Below are positions 36,486-46,698 of a stretch of DNA of 64,000 nt, in pieces. The DNA is from Conoideocrella luteorostrata (lineage: Eukaryota; Ascomycota; Sordariomycetes; Hypocreales; Clavicipitaceae), in NCBI GenBank assembly GCA_032433595.1, contig JASWJB010000037.1, positions 149,449 through 213,448 on the forward strand, in the 5' to 3' direction. Under the pieces are notes generated by a model, which worked only from the letters and a program-made list of their open reading frames with translations, ran no database searches and was not told the DNA's origin. The position numbers and the translations under genes are program-made. Within the stretch, counting starts at the first letter, position 1. Each line of letters begins with the position of its first letter.

Positions 36486-37190
36486 ATGAGCAAGTTTCTC
36501 AAGGATCTAGAGCCGGGTTCTGTTTATGTCACCATTTCCTTGCCACAGACGAAAGAAATCATTGGTCCTATAGATCCTGTCAACAGGGGTTTATCCAGCA
36601 GGCCCTGCGAAGTGAATATAGCCACATATGAAACGCACTGTGCTCAAGATCTCGCCCATGAAGAATTCGACTGGGGCCTATATTTTCATCGAGGTGTTCG
36701 GGATGGTATTTGGTACCACTTGACGCGGCGGAACGACACACAGTTCAGGTCTTCCACTCGTTTCGATCTGGATCGACGACAAGTTGAGAGCTCGCCTCGT
36801 CTTCAACGTAATGTTGTCGGCCTTGTGCGGGTCTTACATGTTTCTCAGCACTTGTGCGAAGAGCTCGCTTGGTACATGGACTGGCTAGCAGGTGAATCAT
36901 ACCGTACAGCAGCCAGGTCCTTTATTTGGGTCACATCCATGTATCTGCGGACATGGCATCACATTGTTCGGGCTTCGAATACACCATCTCTGACATACGG
37001 CGCAAAGTTTGACGTGAATCAGTTTCTGCGCGAGACTCTCAACTTTGCTTACGGAGATGTAGACTATGCGGTTGGTGGGCAGCTACCCCGACCAATCATC
37101 AGATCGATATTTGGTACCGAACTAGGCATTTCAGAACAAGATGGAATTAACGATGGTGTTTCGCAGGGTCACAAAAAGGCTCACAGGTAG
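36486..37190 (+). CDS. Unrecognised fungal protein, 234 aa
   Basis: Intron-free ATG frame of 234 aa, with no signal peptide or membrane segment. The middle reads WGLYFHRGVRDGIWYHLTRR, then VVGLVRVLHVSQHLCEEL and ARSFIWVTSMYL. That order (WG-YLH, G--YH, LVRI, a Cys/Trp helix) is like a group of fungal proteins of unknown function, but I cannot name the family with certainty. The last 20 codons (after IFGTELGIS) overlap a second open frame that continues RVTKRLTGSWGRSEVQIHLR and looks coiled-coil-like to 37323. A frameshift or unspliced intron near 37165 may therefore have shortened the protein. No neighbour suggests a role. Confidence 0.6.
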   Translation: MSKFLKDLEPGSVYVTISLPQTKEIIGPIDPVNRGLSSRPCEVNIATYETHCAQDLAHEEFDWGLYFHRGVRDGIWYHLTRRNDTQFRSSTRFDLDRRQVESSPRLQRNVVGLVRVLHVSQHLCEELAWYMDWLAGESYRTAARSFIWVTSMYLRTWHHIVRASNTPSLTYGAKFDVNQFLRETLNFAYGDVDYAVGGQLPRPIIRSIFGTELGISEQDGINDGVSQGHKKAHR

Positions 37191-38240
37191 CTGGGGCCGT
37201 TCCGAGGTTCAGATTCACCTGCGACAGGAAGTAAGAAGTCTACAAAGTAGGGCAGGGGAAGCAAAATTACATATGGTGCAAGCGGAAATTGACGTTATTC
37301 ACGTTCTGCAAATCACGTATTGAGCAGGCAGTAGGAATATGTATCTGTATATGCAGGCGGCAGTTTGACATATATCCCTTGTGCGGGACATTTGCTCCAT
37401 ATGCATAGGTTACATGACAAATGCTGACCATGATGGACCAGAGTCAGGCCCTTGTGTAAATAAAGTTGATAAGCTTTGGATTGCAATCGAACCGCTGGAT
37501 CATGTCTATGCGATTATTAAGCATAACAAGTTCAGACGATCAGTCTGTTGTTCCCCGTTTCAGAAATCGAATTAACCACAATTAAGCCAGCTGTCTTTCC
37601 CGTCGCGTGCCTCGTGTGGACGTCAACCAATGGGCTGTACGCTGTTAGTTCATAGATCATACGCCAGTTTCCAAGGGGGGCCATCACTCGACCTTCCTGT
37701 ACCTTAGCTCGCTAACGTACGTTGTCTATGGATTGCAATGGTTGCTTAGATGACGTATGTACGCATGAAGGTTCAAACTGGAAACCGGCCCAGAGATCAA
37801 AGGTTGACGACTTTAGCATACGCATAGGAATTACCAGTTGACCTCAAGCCGTTTTCAGACAGTACAAGTCAACTTCCGTTACCTTCCATAACTTTCCATA
37901 TCAACTAGACGAAAGCTTCGCCCAAAGCCGAAAGCTATTTACCATGGCAAGATGGGCAACTCGGCACCTACTCCGAGGCAAGACAAACTATCTGGGGGGG
38001 CGAGTAGCGGGGCCGAAAACATCACCCCCCGCAGTTAAGCTTCAAGCGCCTGGCACTAGTTTAGTGAGTGCCACTTACGCCTCCCATGACAGCAAACGGA
38101 ACAAACTACATGTTTCTTGCGCATTGGCCTCGTGCATGCTTGGCATGGGTATGTAGGTAGAAAGAAAGTTGTTAAGTGGGCTACCAACAGCTACAGCCAG
38201 AAACCGCACCATGAGCGTCTTCTTGGATGACGATGTAAAC
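37191..38240. other. Intergenic
   Basis: No supportable gene. A 70-codon ATG frame at 37944-38156 (MARWATRHLLRGKTN) has no motif and is probably chance. Confidence 0.45.
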
Positions 38241-38244
38241 CGTG

Positions 38245-38829
38245 ACGGATCAAATGACCGCGCAGAGGAGCAAAACGCTGGGCCTGGTTATTGCCACAAT
38301 GGTCGATCGGTTGTTTGTTGAAGTCTTCGTCTCCAAGAAGTGATTCTGCCGGTGATAGCGTAACAAAAGCTGCATCAAACATGCATCAGGCTGATGGGGG
38401 GAGAACATTATCTTCCGGCCGTCCCCAGCATTGGCGACATAGTAGTCGATACGGGTCACTTGCAGATGATGCCGCACATGTACAACCTCTCTGGTTGTCG
38501 TCAAATCAAATCGATGCCAAGGTCTGCTGTGGCTGAAATATTATGTGCCAATCTCCACACCATCTCGATTGATCGCAGCCGATGAAAGCAGTTTATGTCT
38601 AACTAGTAATGCATCGTCAGCATCTAATGCCCGATACCTAAGTAGAAACCGAACTGCGTACTCGGCACCGCTCTGTTGGACATTCCAAAAGTACCCACCG
38701 ATAAATCCTTGCCAGGGATCGCCTCGCACATCCAACGACTTCCTGAAGACTAGCCACTCCTTTACCAGAAGCGTCATTCGTCGCCACACCGGAAGAATGT
38801 CTCGTGAATCCTATCTCGGCCTAAGTAAA
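38245..38829 (-). pseudogene. Possible decayed gene of unknown family
   Basis: On the minus strand one frame reads protein-like on both sides of an in-frame TAA at about 38541. Upstream of the stop are WRRMTLLVKEWLVFRKSLDV and GYFWNVQQSGAEYAVRFLLR; downstream are LTTTREVVHVRHHLQV and YYVANAGDGRKIMFSP. After about 38400 a neighbouring frame takes over. A TAG acceptor-like site at about 38830 could open the exon. I do not recognise the family. It could instead be a real gene whose introns I failed to place. Confidence 0.35.
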
Positions 38830-38961
38830 GAGGGGTTCTGTGGCGGTTGCAGGTGGGGGAAAGAAGGCGTTTAGGTCTAGCAGCAAGTACAGTAGCACCG
38901 GCCAGACTTGAGGAGGTGCCATAAAGCGGCGTTAGACCGGTCCCTTCCAACTTTCGTCGCA

Positions 38962-38968
38962 TTTAAAA
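38962..38968 (+). promoter_or_regulatory. TATA-like element before the metallothionein
   Basis: TTTAAAA, about 160 bp before the metallothionein ATG, followed by a CT-rich leader at 38985-39060 typical of strong fungal promoters. The assignment rests on position only. Confidence 0.3.
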
Positions 38969-39127
38969 AGGCAGCTGGTTCCTCTCTCTTCCATCTTTTT
39001 GCTCTTTTTAGTTTTCCCCTCTACCATTCTGTGTCATCATTCTACAGTGCAAAGACATCGTTGATCTCTACAAATACTTCACACCCCTTACTTACCCAAA
39101 CAAACACAAACACTACCCTCATTCATC

Positions 39128-39279
39128 ATGGGTGACTGCGGATGCTCTACCTCTGGCTCTTGCAACTGTGGCTCTGGCTGCACTTGTGCCAACTGCCCTG
39201 TAAGTCTAGCCTGGCTGTACGAGTCTTGCGATCGTGACGTGGAAATTGCACTAACGCATCTAAATTCCAGCATAAATAA
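39128..39279 (+). CDS. cmt: Copper metallothionein, 26 aa
   Basis: Exons 39128..39199 (24 codons) and 39271..39279 (two codons and stop), with a 71-bp intron: GTAAGT donor, CTAAC branch at 39251, CCAG acceptor. The spliced peptide begins MGDCGCSTSGSCNCGSG, continues CTCANC and ends PHK. Length (26), all seven cysteines (4, 6, 12, 14, 18, 20, 23) and the MGDCGCS start match the copper metallothionein of Neurospora crassa. The seven thiolates bind a Cu(I) cluster; the protein buffers copper in the cytosol. Known members are copper-induced, but I see no proven metal-response element here. The gene is easy to miss because the unspliced frame reads on for 89 codons. Confidence 0.95.
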
Positions 39280-39591
39280 ACGGCTCTATCTCGTGACTCC
39301 CTTGCCTCGCATCGGGGTCGGAGTTGACGACTGCCGCAAATATGAAATAGCAGTAGTGCCTAGCTTGGCATCTTTCTTTGTTCTATGGCGTTCATAGAGG
39401 GGGTGTGACGCCGGCCTCTCTTTATCAGGATTGCTTACGTTGGAGTTAGGTTGATGACTCGGGGACGGTTACTGATGTCAAATTGATGACTGGTTCATAA
39501 TCAGAATACAGAAAGTGTGTTGTTCAATTGTCTATCCATATTATTTGTGACACGAGTGATATATCATAGATTTGTACAGTCTCCACCGACG

Positions 39592-40375
39592 TCATGTATA
39601 CGCTTTCCAATCTAGCTTCCCATTTCTGTTAGGCCCGTGTTCGGGAAAGAATGCCAATACGGGGCTAAAAGATTCAGAGTGAGCCTTGCCCAACTCTCCA
39701 AGATCCGCGTCAATACTCGCGGTGTATTCCAAAGCAACATCATCTAAAAAGATAGCTTCTGGGCTCCCAATAATAAAACCGCCATCCACTAGAACCCTCC
39801 CACTATATAATATCATACCAACGGCTGCTACGGCCACGCTAAAGTTGTCAAGTCGACATATGTTCAGCCTCTCCAGATGTTCAATATGTTTATAACGGCA
39901 CCCTATCTGTTCCGTTGAGATAAACTGCTGCGTTAAATTAAAGCACCAAAGACCAGACATAAGAGCATCGTAGATGATGTTGGCATATCGGGGAGTATAG
40001 CTGAGGAACAGCGAAACCGTTCGGGCGAAGACAATTGCCAGGCTTAGAATGGGAAGCGCAAGATTTGTTTCCCTCACTCTACTGAGAGAAGTTAGCGTCG
40101 TCTAGGATTTCGGTATTGCACAGTATCTGTCTCATGTGCTAAGATCTTGGATCAGTTTACCTCAGATTCAACTTGATAGCAGTTTCGAGCCCTTCTGGAT
40201 TGGACGCAAAACACAATATTGTACCGACGTTCATAGTACACCCGTCTGCTTCAAATGACTTATCTGCGTCACTGAACCCATCGGGAAGTGTGACACTCAA
40301 GCACATGATTGCGAACAATGAAAAACCAAGTTCTGCATACAGCAGCAAACTCTGAATCGCTTCACGAACCGTCAT
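39592..40375 (-). CDS. Small multi-span membrane protein, unknown function
   Basis: Exons 40375..40161 and 40081..39592 give 234 aa. The 79-bp intron (GTAAAC donor, CAG acceptor) is in frame (...AIKLNL-SRVRETNLAL). Four hydrophobic segments are visible: LLLYAELGFSLFAIMCLSV, LALPILSLAIVFARTVSLF, IIYDALMSGLWCFNL and FSVAVAAVGMILYSG. The C-terminal 60 residues are polar. An alternative start uses an upstream exon 40472..40446 (MVETYKYHL) joined to 40399, also in frame, giving 251 aa. The family is not recognised; a fungal integral membrane protein of the plasma membrane is the simplest reading. Confidence 0.55.
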
Positions 40376-40589
40376 GTTGCCACAGCCAGAATACAATTTC
40401 TGTGTAGAAAAGCAATATGATGATTGTCGGTTGTGGAAATCGTACCAAGTGATATTTATAAGTCTCCACCATTCACTACGGGATAGACATTACACCCGGA
40501 TGGCTGTGCGAGCCAAGCTGTGTCATGTGTGGTCTAGATAAACTTGCTCATTCTGCCGCACCAAGACATACGGGACGGGCTGACATTTG

Positions 40590-41240
40590 AGAGAGTTTTC
40601 TTCTATATGACTTTCTTGTACGGCTTTCTTATACGCCACATTAGCTACACAAAATTGGTATGCAGATCTACTCATAGTTATAAAATGTAGTAAATTATTA
40701 TATTTCTGCTCATGAGCAAGGCCATGGCGAATATGTGCCGCTTAGCTAGGGCGGTAACAAAATGCTGAAGCTGTTAAACGTATGAAATGCGGAAAATAGC
40801 TGCATTCTTAGCTCGATATGTCTAAGAGAGACGTGTCTATTTATTTTATTTGTCAATAGAAAATAATACTTCACAATTATTTATATAAAGATGCACTTCT
40901 CTTGTCTTTTATTAGTTAGGAATGGTTGCGTATAATGGTTGTGCGCAGTGGTTGCACGCATGCAGCATAAGATAGCCGCAGCGCCCCCGCCCCGCAGCCA
41001 AGACTAAAAATAAAGTGAAAGATAAGAAGTAGTGCATGCATATTAGATGATCCTAGTAAGTATGTTTTACTAGTCACGTATCTTTCTTAAGGGCCCTAGA
41101 TTGAAAATGTAGCTATTTTATGGATTTTTATATATTTTATTGACCTTGCGAAGTTTGGGGTGTGGCAGCATCTTGCCTACCTTAGCTAGCCTGCTAGCGC
41201 ATCTAGCGCATCAACTATACGTAGTATAGCCATTTCGTCC
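40590..41240. other. AT-rich non-coding patch
   Basis: Markedly AT- and TpA-rich with a short GC-rich island near 40975-41000 (cgcccccgccccgc). It has no open frame of note. Repeated TAGC/CTAGC words near 41180-41210 and TA-rich blocks resemble sequence altered by repeat-induced point mutation, but no parent element is recognisable. Confidence 0.4.
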
Positions 41241-41955
41241 TTTAATTAGACTGTTCACATCTTTTCCTCATTCTTCGACGAGGAATAATCTGTTGCTCCT
41301 TGGAAACATGAAATTTGGAAAAGAAACATGCCATACGTCGAGCATCGTCGAGGGTGGAAAGTCATGATTGGAGTGTCGATGTCCCAAATACAAATCAACA
41401 ACAGTTGATGTTCTACCGAGGCATCCTTGCTTGGAGATCTCGACTACATTGGGGATGCGCCTTTCCTCTCTCTCATTCTGTTCCAACAATGGCTTCCGCG
41501 CCTCAGAAACCAAACAAGACAAACATGCCACCCATAATTGAGTTCGGGAGAGCAGTGGCACAGAGAAACGCTTGGCCCACAGCCAAGTGGAGCTGCGATG
41601 CACTTAAGGCGTCACACATTATGATTGGCTAGCAGCGACTGTTGGGATGCCGTGACATCAGCGAGGCAACTTGCCTCGGATTTTGTTCGTCGTGATTCTT
41701 GCTTGTGTGACAGCAATTTTGCTTGTGCCGACCTTATCGCCGACACTGCCTCACATACCACATGATTACGATCCTCAGATACACAGCTCTTTATTTGACG
41801 GCGCCTATCTGCCTTCACCTGCGTTTCTTCTCCCAACCTATACACGACTCGCGTGACAACTACGAATCATGACCTCTTGAAAAACGACATTACTATTCCA
41901 AGACCACCTATTTCGCGATCGTGCTCCCTACGCCAGACCTCGCCTGCCAGCCATA

Positions 41956-43667
41956 ATGGCATCCGAAGGTCAAGAAACAGCAGTACCGCCTAAGACTCTG
42001 ACGGCGACAACGGTCGAACGACCATGTGACGCTCCACGGCGATGCTTCATATGCTTAACAGATGAGGATGTGTCCGATCTCCCTGGCACTTGGGTCGATC
42101 CCTGTCCATGCACTCTGGAGGCACATCAAGACTGTATGCTAGCATGGGTGACAGACTGTGAGCGTACAAATAAGCAACTGAAATGTCCAGTCTGCAAATC
42201 TGTCATTGAGGTGGAGGGCCCTCGAGACTTGATCGTCGCACTGAACGACGCGATGCACAAACGATTTACCAAAGCAAGTCCGTACGTCTTGTTCACCGGA
42301 GTCTCTATAGGTGTGCAGATCAGCCTACAAATGTATGGTGCCCTAGCTCTATGGTCATTTGCAGGAAAAGACACCATGTTACGGTACTTATTGAATCCAG
42401 AAATGGTTATTGATGCAAACACCGGTGGCCTACGGTTTGTGCGGGAACGCATATGGAGCGCCATCGTAATGATGAATGTGGCGCCGACATTACTTTTCAG
42501 TCAACTACTGCCTAACCTTAGCAACAAAATATTTCTGCCTACGGCTTCATTGGTATGAAATGTGGCTCTCTCGATGTTTCTATTGCAGATTAAAACAGCT
42601 TTTGCTAACGTTACGCTTTGCAGTACGGAATGTATCAAGTCATGCACGACGACACATTTTTTGCCTGGCCACCGTCACCTCAACTTGCAATGACCCTTTT
42701 CCCTTACGTCCGCTCCGTTTACTACAATCTATGGCGCGAATTCATCCTACCTTATGAGGTCAAACTTAACAGGCAGATCCTTGGGCTTCCACCAGTAGAT
42801 CAGAATGACGCTCAACAGCTACAAGCCATTCGGCAGCGGCAAGCTCAGCGAAATGGGGAGGGAGGCTTCATCGGCCTTTTGCAGGGCCTTTTGGACGCAC
42901 TGGATCCCGGTGATGACGACGATGATGACATAGAGGCCAATGGTTTTGACGACATTGAAGTCGTGCATCGAGAAGCCAATAATGGTGAAGAAGTACAAGA
43001 CGGTGAAGTCATAATAGAACTTCGAATAGAGGAAGTTGAAGCAGAAAACCACGACCACAACCCACCACATGAAGGAAATGGACTGCAAGTCGCGTTGAAT
43101 GGCGTTGGAGCTGCAGAAGAGCCAGACGCAGGCGAAGGCGACAATGAAGGCGACGGTGAGGGTGCAGACGCCCATGACCACTTGAACCAGGTTGAGGGGC
43201 CTGCACCGGCACTGGCACCGGATGACGGACTAGCCGAGTTCATAAGAGAGGTAAACGTAGTGAATAGAGAGGACGAACTCCAACACCAACTCCGACACGA
43301 GGCTCCACAAGCACCGCCGGCTCGGAGGATGGGATTGGGGGCATTATTGTCCAGCATCTCGAACTCCGTTGTTAGCGCGCTTATACTTCCCGGAGTGTCA
43401 TTTGCCATGGGAGAGGTCTTGCGGCTGGCGTTGCCCAAAGCGTGGACGTCATCTACGGCATCTGCTTCGAGCAGTCCATGGGCATTGTATGCCGGTGTGG
43501 GTGGTCGACCAGGTTTCTTCCAACAACAATGGGGAAGAAGCTTAGTTGGCGGGTGCTTGTTCGTCGTCCTTAAAGATGCCATCAGAGTGTATGCCAAGTC
43601 TCGGCGGGTAGCAGCTATGGGAAATCGACGGGTCAAGAATGTGGACAGAAAGCGCAGAGACAAGTGA
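41956..43667 (+). CDS. RING-CH-like (MARCH-type) membrane protein, putative E3 ubiquitin ligase
   Basis: Exons 41956..42552 and 42624..43667 give 546 aa. The 71-bp intron has a GTATGA donor, a GCTAAC branch and a CAG acceptor. The zinc domain has C30, C33, C50, C52, H57, C60, C77 and C80 (CFIC...PCPC...HQDC...CPVC), the C4HC3 order of RING-CH. The C52-H57 gap is four residues where the classic RING-CH has seven, so it is a variant. Hydrophobic segments follow (YVLFTGVSIGVQISL, WSAIVMMNVAPTLLF, and SVVSALILPGVSFAMG near the end). A strongly acidic region (DDDDDDIE and Glu-rich, about residues 290-420) lies between them. RING-CH proteins ubiquitinate membrane substrates at the ER, Golgi or vacuole; location and substrate are inferred only. 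Confidence 0.85.
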
Positions 43668-44281
43668 ATATCAACATGGACTTTTTTTTTTGTCGATGCG
43701 GCGGTAGATCAGCGTGTGGTAGACACATCAGCGAACAAAGAAAAGGAACGTCTTTCCATGTCAGTTTTGAGGTCAAGGGGTCGGTCTCTTCAGTCAAGTA
43801 TATGGTTCATTAACACACAGTGATAGGCTAGTAGCTCATAACTCCTAAAATTTAGTTATACTAGGCGTCAGGTCGTCTGTCTTCAAGCACTTAAAGTACC
43901 AAGTCTGGCCCACCAAGTTGGTAGAATGTTTTACATGAGCCATCCAAGGTATAGACGTCAGTATTTGATGTAGGATAAGGCGATGACAAGCTCATACTGG
44001 TTGGTGCCTAACTAATAAACCGACACACATGGCATGGCCGCTAGTTAATACCGAAGACCCCACTATGTTAGCCCGAGAATCCCCTCCCTCCCGTTTTCGA
44101 ACAGCGTCGCGGGGCAGCGAGTTTCACGAAAGCACCTACGAGGCCCAACTTTGTGCGTCGGCCGACCTGCTTTGTTCTCTTTGCTTCACCGCTAACATCG
44201 GATATCCCATATACCGTATAAACCTCAACACTTTAAACTCCTTCACAGGCTACGTGACTCCGCGGGCCTATTTCCTCGCCA
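43668..44281. other. Intergenic / SGT2 promoter and leader
   Basis: Non-coding stretch between the RING-CH-like gene and SGT2. A run of nine T at about 43682 follows the stop codon. No other feature seen. Confidence 0.5.
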
Positions 44282-45564
44282 ATGGTAAATACCTCTGCTC
44301 AATAGAACTACGTAACTAAGTTCTATTGGTTTCCGCCCCGCACAGATTTAGCTAACACATGCGATGTGATTTTACACTAAATATAATAACAGGCTTCTCA
44401 ACATACTTCCAAGCAGCGCCTTGCGCTAGCCATCTGCGATTTTCTCTCTACCTCTGCCACGGATGGCACTCTCACCGCTGAAGATAAGGACTCGGTCGAC
44501 GTTGCTGTCAATTGTATCGCCGAATCGTTCAAGGTCGACCCCGCCGATAAGGATGCCGTCAAGGCCGCCGTGGGTACGCAGAGCTTAATGTCCATCTACT
44601 CTGTCTATGAGAAGCTCAAGGCCTCGACTGGTGCCTCTGGTGCCACTCCCGCTGCCAGTGGCATATCTGGTTCAGCCGCCCCGCCGACCGAAGAGCAGAA
44701 GAAGGAGGCTGAGGGTTTGAAGAGCAAGGGCAATTCTGCCATGGCTCAGAAAGACTATGCTACTGCCATTGATCTGTACACGCAGGCCCTGAAACTGCAT
44801 CCGTCTAATGCCGTCTTCCTGTCGAACCGCGCTGCTGCTCACTCCGCCGCCAAGGACCACGCCTCTGCTCGTATTGACGCTGAGGCTGCCGTTGCTGTTG
44901 ACCCTAGCTACACCAAAGCCTGGTCCCGCCTTGGATTGGCTCGCTTTGCCATCGGCGATGCCAAGGGTGCTATGGAAGCTTACAGCAAGGGCATTGAGTA
45001 TGAGGGCAGCGGGGGCTCCGAGGCCATGAAAAAAGGCTACGAGACAGCTAAGCGTCGAGTTGAGGAGATGCAAGCCGAGGAGGTCAGCCTTCCACGAACC
45101 TCGCCTGGCGCAGGACCTGGGGATGGAGCCAGTGGAATGCCTGACCTGAGCAACCTTGCTTCAATGTTTGGCGGCGGTGGAGGCGCTGGCGGCGCTGGCG
45201 GAATGCCCGATTTGAGTTCTATTATGAGCAACCCAATGTTTGCCAGCATGGCCCAAAACTTCATGAGCAACCCAGATCTCATGAACAATCTGATGAGCAA
45301 TCCTCGTTTACGTGAAATGGCAAATCAGTTCAGCAGTGGTGGTGGCATGCCTGATCTAAACAGCCTCATGTCTGACCCAAATGTCGCTGAGATGTAAGTA
45401 CCTTGTTCAGCTCGTTTTTTTTGGTACCCGACCAATTTGATTTTGCTACTGTACGAACATTGATGAATTAACCCTTATTTAAAACTAGGGCTCGAAACAT
45501 GATGGGAGGTGGTGGTGCCCCTGGAGGTCCCCCTGGAGGTAACCAGAACAACTCCGGACAATGA
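44282..45564 (+). CDS. sgt2: SGT2/SGTA-type TPR co-chaperone
   Basis: Model: 44282..44284, 44393..45393 and 45489..45564, 359 aa, divisible by three. The first exon is only the ATG, followed by a GTAAAT donor and a 108-bp intron; this makes MASQHTSKQRLALAICDFL, matching family N-termini. The last intron splits a Met codon and adds ARNMMGGGGAPGG to the stop. The N-terminal 65 residues are the homodimer domain that binds Get4/Get5 (or BAG6). Three TPRs span about 101-220 (EGLKSKGNSAMAQKDYATAI, NRAAAHSAAKDHASA, AWSRLGLARFAIGDAKGAM) and bind Hsp70/Hsp90 tails. The Met/Asn/Gly/Gln-rich C-terminus (MSNPMFASMAQNFMSNP) captures hydrophobic tail anchors. It hands tail-anchored proteins to Get3 in the cytosol. 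The ATG-only exon is inferred; the rest is sure. Confidence 0.94.
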
Positions 45565-46698
45565 GCCCGTTGTTGACTAAAATGGAACACTCGAAGGAGG
45601 CACATTTCTTTATGCCTTGTTTAGAACGCACGATATTTAGATACCTATGCAACCAGGTTGCGTGGCAGGTTGACCCACAATTGCAGAGTAGTCATTATGA
45701 ATTATCATTGTTCCGAAAGGTTAGTTACAATCATGTAACATTTGAATTCCGAATAAGCTCTCTACGATGAGAGGCCAAGTATCATCATCGCCTTGCGAAA
45801 TAGGTGAAATGACGCCTTTATGACCTAGTCTAGTACGTAACGCGCAGCACCTAGAATGTAATGCCGTATATCTCTATAACACAAACCAAAATTGTATGCT
45901 CAGGAAATTACAAACAGAAAAATGTCAAAATACGTGGGTCAGAGAAAGTGTACACCAAGAACATAGTCCCCAGAATAAATGACATGCTTGTTGACAACTG
46001 TGGACTATTGTGTCACTACCTTGTTCTAGCAGAACATGGTGCGGCATGCAGCCATTTGTCTGCCCAGGCACGAAGCCGTTCCCCAATAACCATTGTACCA
46101 TGCTTCGTATGTGTACGAGATGGAGATTTGCATTAGCTATGTGGTCCTTAGTTCGTAAGAATTGACATCCCGAACCACGGATCAGTGCGTTGCTAATGCT
46201 GCGCAAGATGATACAGATAAGGAGGTGAAGATGGATATTCAAGGTAAGGTGAAATTGAGGATTTGAAATGTTGGGATGGAAACGCGTTGGTTAAACTTGA
46301 AGCGGGCAGTTGCCTGAGAAGTGTCATGTTGACGCGTAAGTCTCGTACGTTATGAGGGTCATGCGCTTTGTGGATCAACCTAAGGCGAATGTCGATATCA
46401 GATTCTGGAGTATGTGACGACGGGTAGTTGGCTGCCTAGGCTTGTGAGGAGTATCGTGTAGGGCGAAACTTAGGCACGTGGTTTGTGTGCAGAGTGGCCT
46501 ACGGCTTCGTGCAGTGGGGTAGAGCTCAGAGCTTGAGAGTCCTGTCATCAGTCCGACTCTTTGTCTCGTTGCACAAAGATATTAAACAGTCACTTACTTT
46601 CAAGAAGATCATGGAGCTCAACCTACTCGCAACTCAACTCGGGTGACTCGCCCTTTGATAGGTAATGCTCATCTAGGGCCAAGGTTGTTGGTGTTTCC
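45565..46698. other. Convergent intergenic region
   Basis: 3' ends of SGT2 (plus) and the ABC transporter (minus) face each other here. The open frames are short and show no motifs; presumably it holds both 3' UTRs. Confidence 0.5.

Noticed and set aside
43009..43200. Possible GA-rich repeat
   Set aside because: It is the coding sequence of an acidic linker, not a separate repeat.
42845..43663. 272-codon Ser-rich minus frame
   Set aside because: Antisense of the acidic, low-complexity part of the RING-CH-like gene.
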